NCBI RefSeq assembly: GCF_000003815.2
Contig: NC_049988.1
Location: 18,264,920 to 18,328,919, forward strand
Origin: Branchiostoma floridae
Taxonomy: Eukaryota > Chordata > Leptocardii > Amphioxiformes > Branchiostomatidae
Direction: 5' to 3'
Length of the DNA stretch: 64,000 nucleotides
The notes below the pieces were generated by a model. It saw only the letters and a list, made by a program, of their open reading frames with translations. It was not told the origin of the DNA and did not search any database. Shown piece after piece: positions 1-9,800 of this stretch (the stretch's first letter is position 1; each line of letters starts with the position of its first letter). The position numbers were made by a program, and so were the translations under genes.

Positions 1-82
<82 letters not shown>
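1..82. repeat. (TG)n microsatellite
   Basis: An almost pure TG dinucleotide tract of about 41 units runs from the left edge of the window. It lies in an intron of the RBM48 gene, which begins outside the window. The open frame through it (Cys-Val repeats) is an artefact of the dinucleotide repeat. Confidence 0.97.
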
Positions 83-84
<2 letters not shown>

Positions 85-287
85 TGTACTGAAGTTTTCC
101 ATATTCTGCTAGAGAATGCTTACTCATTTGAGGGTGAAGTTACCCTGGAGACCATACCCAATCTCAAAAATATCTTTCGTGTCAGATACTTTGAGATCGG
201 GCTGGGGTTTGGTGACACCTGAGGTTAGGGTAAAGTCAGCCACCTCTGATTTTTGCCTTTTTCTTTTCTTTTCTGTCTTGTTTCCAG

Positions 288-3200
288 AGTAGCCAAGAGA
301 AAACTTGATGAGTACTCGTTCTTCGGAGGCGTGCTCCATGTGAGCTATGCTCCTGAGTTTGAGACAGTGCAGGACACGAGGGAGAAGTTGGGAGAAAGGA
401 GACTCCTCATCGCCAACAAAACTAGAGGAAATGGTAATGAAAAGTTCAAAGGGAAAATTTATTTTCATGCATTTCTTAAGCAAGTGTATATGTACATATC
501 TACCCATGTCATTTACAAATCATTAATACTTGTTGATAGTAGTACTAAGGGACCGTATGGTGTTTAGTGAGGGGGGAGGGCCGGTCACCAGAGGGTCGGG
601 TCTAAAAAATTTTGCTAGGCCCTCCCCCCAGGTAAATTTTTTTTTGCTAGGCCCTCCCCCTGGCAAAATATTTTTTTGCTAGGCCCTCCCCCCTCCTATC
701 AACTTTGAAAAAATATTCAAGACGTCAATAAAACATGCGCTCCCATTTGGAAATGTGCTTTGCGTCCTACTTTTTCACGATTTTCATCGCGAAGCATAAA
801 GCAGATCTCTCGCCCCTAGTAAAAAAAAGGAAAACAGAATGGCTCAAAATATCTGCTTAATAATAGAAGGATAAATATCTGCTTCATGGAGGCATAAATA
901 TTTGCTTTATAGAAGCTATTTCATTGTTTTGATATCAAAACAACACCTAAAAAGCATTTGTATCTGGATTTCTAGTAGATATGCGCCACGAAGCGGTGCG
1001 CGCCCCGCCCCCATAATTTACGTATTGCAAGCTCGCGGGCCTGAGCGGCTTGACGGAAACCATTTTCAATGTACATGTAACGTTACATATACATTGTATT
1101 TTTAACTTTTTCCTGGTTCTGTGGTGGTAATAACTAACGGTAAATCGGGGAAAAAATGAAAACCAAAACGACGACGCGATTGGACTAACAAAAACTCTAG
1201 TGGGGAGGGGGGCGCCGACGCATGACGCTGATTTTCCCACGGCGGGGTAGACCGGCGCCTCTCTAGCTCTATCCGCCGGCGACTTGCAGGAGATCTTTTA
1301 AAAATGCCACGCTTTTTTGCCATGATTTCCTGCATTGCTTTTTTATGGGAAAATTTGCTGGTTAAATGATATTTCTATGGAAAAATTACGAGGGTTTCAA
1401 GTTTTTGAGAACGACGTTTCCAACACCGGCATGTCTGACGCCAAAGGCACGAAGAATCGCAAGGTAACATTAGGTCCGGGGAAATTTTGAAATCTTGACC
1501 CTCTTAAAAGCTATTTCCTGCAGTTTGAGGGGAATATTTTGCTGGCAAACAAAGCTAACTTTAATGGAATTTCAATTTAGAAATACAAAATTAAATCCCC
1601 CCGAACTCATTATCACGATGTCGGCTACCAAAGGCGCGAGGCCGGTCACGTCAAAAGGGATCCAGGGAAATTTGCAAATCTTTACCCTCGAGCTCTGAAA
1701 CGCCATTTCTTACATTTTGAGGGCAACAGGACAGGGGTAAATTTTGTTGGCAGACTAATCTAGAGTTTAATAACATTTCTGTAAGTGAAAAAGGTTTTCG
1801 AGGGCGATGCATAAGCCCCGCCCCCTCCCCTTTCGCATTTTCACTGTGTCCCAAGTGCCAACCTTGGGCGATCCCTTGCGGAGGTCCAGAAAAAATTTGA
1901 AATCTTGACCCTCTGAAACGCCGTTTCTTGGATTTTAAGGGACAAATTTTGCTGGTAGACTAAGCTATTTTTTTTTGCTTGGCCCTCCCCCCAAGTCAAA
2001 ATTTTTTTGCTACGCCCTCCCCCTGGCAAAATATTTTTTTGCTAGGCCCTCCCCCCTCTGGCGACCGGCCCTCCCCCCTCGCTAAATGCCATACGGTCCC
2101 TAATACTACAGTAGGGATAGAAAGGATCTGTTCCAATACTTGTCATGATTAAAACTGGACAATGCTACAAGACTTTTTGAACCCACCTTTTGCTTTCCAA
2201 AATTAAACAATTTGCTATTCTCTTTATGTGTTGTTTTTCTAGAGGCTTTTAAGAAATCATGAAAGACTCAACATTTTGTCTGTCTATCAGTTAGATCAAC
2301 ATAACTTGATGACAACTTTTTTTGTACATTTATTTTGTAGTGTAACATATTTTACCTTTGACTACAGATCGTGTCAAGCAGCAGCCCACTCCATCACAAC
2401 AGGAAAGAAGGAAACCTCAGGCTTCAACTTCAACTTCTACATCAATCTTACAAACTGAGCCAAGTCATGGAACAAACTCCAGCTACCAGGAAACATTTCC
2501 TCCAGTGCCTTCAGAAGTGGAAACATTTCATGCTCTTCCTGCACCCCCACAGCACCAGTGGTACCACCCTGCACAGCATCACTCACAATGGGACGTTCCA
2601 AAAGTTGCTTCCAAGCAGGGGGTTTATCCTTTGGGTTACGATGCTCGCTTATCTGTTCAACCTCCTAACACAGACCAATCAAACACAAGAAACAGAACAC
2701 CTACAGATAATCAGGCTGAAGATTCTAGGCCTCTCATTGGTCCACAGCTTCCATCCAAGGACCAATCAGGTGGCAGCAATGAGGGAGCTACAGGACAAGC
2801 TGTAATAAGACCAGATCTTGTTCCAAGACAAGTCCTGGCTGGTAGGAAGAGACCAGCTCCTCCTGGTTTCTTTGGAGAAGCCTTGGAGGAAGAGAAAGAC
2901 TCTAAAGGAGAAGATGAAGAAGACAATGACCTGCAGAAGACATCTTGTCCTGACACTGGCAGCTCCTCTATGAACAGGACGGCAATCTTTGTCAGACAGA
3001 AAATGAGACAGGTATGTGTGTGATAAAAGGTTTGTTTTTTTCTGTTACAAATTCTGGAATTTATCAGTGTTTTCAAACCTATTGGTAGTAACTAGGGCTG
3101 GGTATCGGTACAGTGTACCGGTACAAAACCGGTTTTTCTTATTGGACCGGTCCAAAAAAACCGGACCTGAAAAAATTAGGTGGACCGGATGTTGGACCGG

Positions 3201-3797
3201 TTAGAAAATTAAAAGATTATTTTATCAGGCATTCACACGTTTTGGCGCTTGCAGGTGGAAGAAAATAACAAGAGTGAAGTAGAGTAGAAATTACAGTAAT
3301 TTCTACCAAGTTTTACAGCCAATCGTACAGGTGCAGTTAGCGTTGTAGGATTACAAAACGCCAGTGTTAGTCTAGTACTCCACCGAACAGATTTCTTTGT
3401 AATGAAATTGACCATTGGTATGAGTCATAATGAATCAGGTCCAGGTTCAGGTCCGGACCTGGACCTGATCCTCTGGACCTGAACTGGACCTGGACCTGAA
3501 TTTTCTGTACCGGTACCCAGCCCTAGTAGTAACCATAAAAGTAGTTGAAGAAAATGATCATAGTAGAGAGGTTGCTGCTCCTAATTCATGTGTCAATGGG
3601 AAAAATGAATGTTTAAGACATGAATGGATTTAAAGGGGGTGGAAACAAATCAAAACATCAACTTAAAGCAGTTTTTTTTTTTCCTCCTGCAGATTTCACA
3701 AACAAGGACCATGTCTTCAGGTGGCAGGTCCTCCAGGTCAGGCTCATCATCATCATCGTCAGGGTCATCCAAGTCAACAACTAGGAGGAGAATTTGA
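288..3797 (+). CDS. RBM48: RBM48 orthologue, 3' part (last three coding exons)
   Basis: RBM48 is an RRM-type RNA-binding protein. In vertebrates and plants it works with ARMC7 in splicing of minor (U12-type) introns. Three coding exons are visible: 288-433, 2368-3011 and 3693-3797 (TGA at 3795). All have AG/GT borders and phases that join exactly (1/2 split codon, then phase 0). The first encodes the end of the RRM, with AKRKLDEYSFFGGVLHVSYA, which closely matches the vertebrate family at the same place. The second is a long low-complexity linker containing the conserved GPQLP motif and ending in an FVRQKMRQ helix. The last encodes a Ser/Arg-rich tail ending TTRRRI, like the RRRI end of the human protein. 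The 5' exons lie left of the window. The first intron seen holds a Harbinger-like element and the second a hAT-like element. Confidence 0.88.
549..2100. mobile_element. Harbinger-like non-autonomous DNA transposon, copy 1
   Basis: This 1552-bp element begins GGGACCGTATGG and ends CCATACGGTCCC, giving terminal inverted repeats. The inverted similarity continues inward through G-rich and A-rich blocks. It is flanked by TAA on both sides (546-548 and 2101-2103), a 3-bp target duplication typical of the PIF/Harbinger superfamily. No transposase frame is present, so it is non-autonomous. It lies in an RBM48 intron. A second copy in opposite orientation is at 15201-16744. Confidence 0.85.
3093..3525. 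mobile_element. hAT-like MITE with perfect 8-bp target duplication
   Basis: This 433-bp element has inverted ends TAGGGCTGGGTATCGGTAC and GTACCGGTACCCAGCCCTA. It is flanked by the identical 8-bp direct repeats GTAGTAAC at 3085-3092 and 3526-3533. The 8-bp duplication and TAGGG-type ends point to the hAT superfamily. The interior is rich in GGACCGG and GGACCTG motifs and has no transposase. It sits in the last RBM48 intron. Confidence 0.85.
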
Positions 3798-4084
3798 CTT
3801 TTGTCCTTTCTTTATCGTTATTGCACCTTAAGGATACAAATTAAGTTTATTCCGTCTGTAACAAACGGCACCAAACACAAGCAAGAGATACATGATACCG
3901 GTACACTTCAACTTTGTCCTGTAAATTTATTGTTTTTATTTCATATTGTTGGAACATTAACTACGTGGAAAGGCTGATAATCATTGTACAGTTGTTTTCC
4001 AGGCATTCTGACTTGTACATGTACATTGTCTACAGCAATATGCGTTTCCAAAAGTCAAAGCATATTTCATGTTAAACTTGCATG

Positions 4085-4453
4085 TATACTCAAACCTGTC
4101 TATAGTAACCACTGAACTCAAGGGACTCGCAATAGTCGCAATAGACTGGTGGTCACAATCTGCAGCATTCTTCCTGCTTTTGTGTCAATTAATCTCCAAG
4201 CAGATCCTACGGTAGCATAAGATAGTATCAAAAGACGGCAGTGGAGTGAAGCTGGCTTAGGAGTGTGTTTCACTACCGGGCAAGGACACCTTTTGTCTGA
4301 CTACACTCCTTGGCCAGTTTGGTACTATCTTATGCCATTGTAGGATCTGCTTGGAGATTAGTGTCAATGGGAAAAATTATCTAAAGGACTAGTTGCAAGG
4401 TGGTCCATACCTTATACAGAGGTGGTCACAGTTACATGTATAAAGGTTTGACT
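4085..4453. mobile_element. Tc1/mariner-like MITE with a nested foldback MITE
   Basis: The outer element starts near CAAACCTGTCTATAG (about 4090) and ends near AGGTTTGAC (about 4450). This is the same family as the intact copy at 36002-36179. Inside it, 4191-4361 is a foldback element with arms beginning AATCTCCAAGCAGATCCTAC and ending in the inverse, GTAGGATCTGCTTGGAGATT. The second family has another copy at 5691-5838. Confidence 0.65.
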
Positions 4454-5345
4454 TTATTCTACAGAATTACATATTTTTATTTTATGTAAGCGATAAATGT
4501 CAATATTTTTCCATTTGCTGTGCCATGTTTATTTGGGAAGTACTTCTCATTTCTTGCTGTTTAAAAGTGTCTGTAGCAAACATTCTACCAAGAACATTTA
4601 ATGAAAACATCTGTGGCAAAAATACAAGTGCAATTTCTTACATACTGGCAAAAGACATTCACATTTTGTGTGTTTTTTGTTCAGAATTTGGGTTGGTGGA
4701 TTGTATCGTTACTTTAGAGCAACTTTGCAAGCGAAATACATTTGATTATCAAGTTGTGCTGTCACAAAAGTGTTTATGAGAAAGTTATGTGTACAAACAG
4801 ATGCTTCAAACAGTGATTCAAATTGTATCAAAATGTACAGTTGATTAACAGTGACACTAGTGTGGAGTTGCAAATCAATTGTACCTTATGCACATAAATG
4901 CTTATTCACAAAGATTTAATCTTAAGAGGAAGTTGTAATCTCCAAGTAAATGTTAGAAGTAAAAATCATAGCATTTTCAAGCTCTCCATTTCTGTTATCA
5001 ATGCCACTGAAAGTTCATACTTTGCAACCAAAATGGTCAAGGGGAGCTAAAAAAGAAGTTACAATTTTGCATTGCAACATCTATCTGGAGACTTAGTCTG
5101 TTCCACATGTATGAAAACCATTGGTCTTAAAAAGTTATATTCTGTTCCCTCTCATCTTGCAAATGTAAAAGTCCAGGTCAACAAAGATGCCAGAAGATAG
5201 TTTATTCTAATTTCATTTGTGATGCAGCACTGCTTTGCTTACCAATTCAAATGTCAATCTAAACAAACGGTATATTTTTCCAAGAGTGCACAAAATATAT
5301 ATATTCCATTGAAACATCAGGAAAACCTGCCAATATGGTATTTTC

Positions 5346-5490
5346 TTTTGACAAAGTGAAAGAAACTCTGGTTAAAGTCCATACTACACAACCAAAGTTT
5401 TTCACCTACCAACATTCTAGTAGTCCTGAGGAAGGTAACAGAACAACCAAAACACTGGCAAGTAAAACTGTCTTTCACTTTGTCAAATAT
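5346..5490. repeat. Inverted-repeat element
   Basis: The 17-bp arms TTTGACAAAGTGAAAGA and TCTTTCACTTTGTCAAA form a perfect inverted repeat about 110 bp apart. This is consistent with a small foldback or MITE-type element. No coding content is present. Confidence 0.6.
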
Positions 5491-5690
5491 TGACTTAACA
5501 TCCAGGTGACACCTAGCATAGCTAAGGAGGAAATATTCTGGAAGTATTGTTTAATCTTCTAAAGTTCCACAGCCTTACACCATAGCTCCCATACACCTAA
5601 ACTAGCAGACATCTAGAAACTCAAAGCAAACAAGCAGAGCACATGTAAAATCATGTATGTTCAGCTTCGCCCAACTGACTGCTTACTAAT

Positions 5691-5838
5691 CTCCAAGCAG
5701 ATCTTCGGATAGCATAAGATAGTATCAAAAGCTGGCAAAGCAGTGAAGCCGGCCTAGGAGTGTGCATTGGCTACCCTACACTCCTTTGCCAGCTTTTGAT
5801 ACTATCCTATGCTACCGTATGATGTTCTTGGAGAGTAC
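5691..5838. mobile_element. Foldback MITE, same family as 4191-4361
   Basis: The left arm has AATCTCCAAGCAGATCTTCG and AAGATAGTATCAAAAGCTGG. The right arm carries the inverse CCAGCTTTTGATACTATC and ends in CTTGGAGA. The whole unit can fold into one imperfect hairpin. Confidence 0.65.
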
Positions 5839-6446
5839 ATGTATCTCTGCTTATCACAAAAGTTGTCCTGTACAGAAAGCCCATCACATTTTATCGTTCA
5901 GTCATTTTTAAGCTACCAGCTCCTAAAATACAAGACAGTCATCTAAGACCACACCAGTTTCATTTCTTTGATTCTTAGATTCATTTTTGAGAGTCAAATT
6001 AAAAAGAAATAGATAAAATGTACCTTTCACTTTTTAATTATACTTGTATTTTGGTACCAATAGTTGAAGAAAACCCTTGTCTTCCTACCTTTTAATTTTT
6101 CAATTAATCAGTGAAGTAGTCAAAATTCATCCTTAAAAACTCATCCAGGGTCCAGGCATAGGGTCTCAAAATGCCTGTTCCATTTGTAATTTTATTCTGT
6201 TTGCTCTCTCCCCTATTTCTTGTAGAAAATGTACAAAATCTGAGAATCAAGAAATTTACCTGATGTGGCCTAACATTTATACATGTATATGGCAGCTAGG
6301 GTGAACTCGGAATGTGACTTTTTCCATCCAAGAATACGACAAGCAGAAATCATATCAACACAGTCTTTGATAACAAGCAGGGTAGCAGCCAACTTTATCT
6401 TGAGTACATTGAGTAGTGTCATTCTTCAAAATACATACTCTCCAAA

Positions 6447-6618
6447 CAGAGGTTTGGCTCTGGCTGTTTTTTGACGTTTTTAGGCATTTTTATCAGGTTT
6501 TCTATTTTGTACCGTTTTCTTTAGGTTGGGAGGAACACATACAAAAAAAGGTATAAAACAGAAACCCCGATAAAAATGCCTAAAGAAACATTAAAAAACA
6601 GTCGGAACCGAACCCCTG
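6447..6618. mobile_element. Foldback MITE (CAGAGGTTTGG / CCGAACCCCTG ends)
   Basis: This is a palindromic unit of about 172 bp. The left half contains GCATTTTTATCAGGTTTTCT, and the right half the inverse, AGAAACCCCGATAAAAATGC. The ends CAGAGGTTTGG and CCGAACCCCTG are imperfect inverted repeats. I could not define a clean target duplication. Confidence 0.55.
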
Positions 6619-6649
6619 CTCAGGGAGTACAAAATACACTGTACTGTGC

Positions 6650-6706
6650 TAGAGGTGGGTACCAGTCAATACATTCAGGTCTAGAGAATCACTGTACCCA
6701 CCCCTA
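6650..6706. mobile_element. Very short hAT-like element
   Basis: This 57-bp unit has inverted ends TAGAGGTGGGTAC and GTACCCACCCCTA. It is flanked by TACTGTGC (6642-6649) and TACTGTAC (6707-6714), a 7-of-8 matching direct repeat as expected for an aged hAT insertion. Confidence 0.55.
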
Positions 6707-6873
6707 TACTGTACCTTCTAGATTTTTCTATGTATATATGATAACCTATTTATAGTCCTAGCGAAGGCCTGTTGCCCAGAATCAAGTTGAACTTGCACTT
6801 GTTCCGTGTCTAACTCCTATATTGTAGCTACTGCACTCGTGTCCACTATATGTGACTGGCTCTGCTGACATCG

Positions 6874-9800
6874 TCATTGTAAAACCAGTCCAACCTGAAA
6901 TGGAAAAAGTACAAATCATGAATATTAAAAACAAGTCAAGAGTTAAAACATTGAAGAGTAAAACAACAAAGCTTATGTCTATTTCTACCTGCTTGGAAGT
7001 TACACTTGACACCTTTATCATAATCATGATGTGATACTGCTGGGTAGCTACATATTATAGCTAACAGTTAGCAATTTCTTTAGTTTCACCAGGTGCTATT
7101 CCAGTACACATGTAGCTATACAGGTAATAGGTAAATGAGTACTTTGCTAGCTAGTTGATAAGTCAGCAATGTACTTAAGCAGTTAGCCAAGCTATTTGAT
7201 TGCCAATGGTTAGATAACTAAATACTATTACTGAGCTACTTGATTAGTTAGCTAGGTACTTACATCATTGGGTGACATCTCCGGACACCTGTAGTTGTAC
7301 AGGTAATATTGCAGGTTGCCATCACCTGATTAGTTAACTAGTTACTTGATTGTTTAATTAGTTAGCTGATTACTACGTTAGCTGGTTATTTGATATGTTA
7401 GCTAAGTACTTACATCATTGGGTGACATCTCCGGACACCTGTAGTTGTACAGGTAATACTGCAGGTTGCCATCACCTGATTAGTTAATTAGTTACTTACT
7501 AAGTTATCTAAGTACTTACATCATTGGGTGACATCTCCGGACACCTGTAGTTATACAGGTAATACTGCAGGTTGCCATCACCTGATTAGTTAACTAGTTA
7601 GTTACTTGATTGGTTAGTTAGTTACTAAGTTATCTAAGTACTTACATCATTGGGTGACATCTCCGGACACCTGTAGTTGTACAGGTAATACTGCAGGTTG
7701 CCATCACCTATGCCGAACTTCAGCTGTTCCAAGAACTCCTTGTTCTGCATCAGGTCCAGTGCATTGAATACATCAAAATCTCTCTGAAATAGGCAAACAA
7801 TCATTTAAGTAAAGGAAGACTTTTTTCAAGTTTACATAGAATGAAATGCATGGTGACAACACCATATACTAGTGTCTGCCCTACGTGAAGCTACATGTAG
7901 CTACAAGGGTACAACAGTAGGACACTATACAGAACAGTAGGACAATAAAGGCTTTGTGTTTTCTTTCTCTTTCTAAAATGAAAATACAGGCTCCTTTGAG
8001 CTGAAAATTGCAGGGTATTTGGCAGTCAAGTGTCCATTCTAAGTACAGATTCCTTAACAAACAATTTCTGAATGTAGAAAACACTGCTATAGTAGAAATA
8101 AATTGTAGAAAGTCAATCAGGATATATACAATGTAACACTGTATTTACATTGTTTGCAAAGGATGATAGTTAGAACCAATGAAAAATTCTTCACAAAGAA
8201 AGGATGCACAAAGTAATTGATTTTTGTTCAGGTCCTCAAGTAATGGAAAAGATGGCATGAGCCTGTAATGTCTATAACTTAGCAAAGGACAGAGGGTCAC
8301 CCTTAATCTCCTTAAAGATGTAATGACTAGTGTGTCTCACCTGTTTAGCGAGGATGAGTGCATCGTTCATGATGTCCAGTAGACTGTGCTTGTTGTTGAC
8401 GTTATAGAAGGAGTAGGCAGCCTTCAGCTGAGTGTACTGGGGGTGGTGCATTATGGTGGAGGGGAGGGTGTAGAAACTGATGAAGTCTGTGATGGTCTTC
8501 TCTCCGCCTGCCTCCTCCTGTGGGGATGATTAGTGCACAGTCCGTTAATAGTTTGTCAGGTTTGTAAATTAATGGTTGACAACGTTCTTTACAAGACATC
8601 CTAAGACAGAAGAGACCAGTGTGTAAAAGGTTTTAAGATAATGGTCTTCTCTCCGCCTGCCTCCTCCTGTGGGGATGATTAGTGCACAATCCGTGAATAG
8701 TTTGTCAGGTTTGTAAATTAATGGTTGACAACGTTCTTTACAAGACATCCTAAGACAGAAGAGACCAGTGTGTAAAAGGTTTTAAGATAATGGTCTTCTC
8801 TCCGCCTGCCTCCTCCTGTGGGGGTGATTAGTGCACAGTCCGTTAATAGTTTGTCAGGTTTGTAAATTAATGGTTGACAACGTTCTTTACAAGACATCCT
8901 AAGACAGAAGAGACCAGTGTGTAAAAGGTTTTAAGATAATGGTCTTCTCTCCGCCTGCCTCCTCCTGTGGGGATGATTAGTGCACAGTCCGTTAATAGTT
9001 TGTCAGGTTTGTAAATTAATGGTTGACAACGTTCTTTACAAGACATCCTAAGACAGAAGAGACCAGTGTGTAAAAGGTTTTAAGATAATGGTCTTCTCTC
9101 CGCCTGCCTCCTCCTGTGGGGATGATTAGTGCACATACCTTGAATAGTTTGTCAAGTTTATAAATTGAAGGTTAACAAAGTTCTGCACAGAGTGTAAAAA
9201 GCCTCTCTTGGGCCATGCGGGCAGTGAGTAGTTATCCACTATGTCAAGGGCACTGTGTTGGGAGGCAGAGCACATTCCTATCCTCCCGCCACCTTTTACC
9301 AGTTTTACAACTGGGTAGAGTGGAGAATGGTGTGTCAAGATTCCCAGGACACAACATCTAGTCAGGAATACTGGGAATCAAACCTATGACCTCTTAATCT
9401 TACAGTGTTTCTGAGACACAAGTTTGTATGGACTCCAGGAAGAATAGATTTTACCTGCTATTTGTAAAGTCCAATGGAGATTAAAATAAACAAACAAACA
9501 CCCACCTCCACAACGAAGGAGTCAATGATGCCTTCTCTGGGCAGGAACCAGTGTTCAAACTCGTCCAGGGAGAAGACAGGAGACAAGTTGAACTTCTGCA
9601 GGTGTTGGTCCAGGAGGGCGTGGACCTGGGGGATGTCTGACTTCACCATGGGCCTCAGGCCGGCGGTCTTCGGTTCCTAGAACGCAAAATCCAAGTATCG
9701 TTGAGTATTGAAGCAATCTACTGCTTCCTTCGGTCAGTACTGATTATGATAAAATCCTATTATCATGGAAGCTCATCTGTGTTAATATCTTTGGTAATAA

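Larger units (their letters stand above)
3798..6873. other. Convergent intergenic region between RBM48 and NMT
   Basis: The 3' untranslated and intergenic DNA between the RBM48 stop and the NMT stop on the opposite strand shows no further coding signal. It holds several short inverted-repeat elements, listed separately at 4085-4450, 5346-5490, 5691-5838, 6447-6618 and 6650-6706. I found no clear AATAAA signal for RBM48 close to its stop codon. Confidence 0.7.

Noticed and set aside
4-222. Open frame through the (TG)n tract
   Set aside because: Cys-Val repeats from a dinucleotide microsatellite; no splice or family support.
1102-1335. Open frames inside the Harbinger-like element
   Set aside because: Not maintained in the second copy at 15201-16744 and without transposase motifs.
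2371-2805. Second long open frame overlapping RBM48 in another frame
   Set aside because: The overlapping frame 2368-3011 matches RBM48 and joins both neighbours in phase; this one is a shadow.
8641-9125. CRISPR-like array of regular repeats
   Set aside because: Eukaryotic tandem repeat with no unique spacers; each unit is a copied exon-intron junction.
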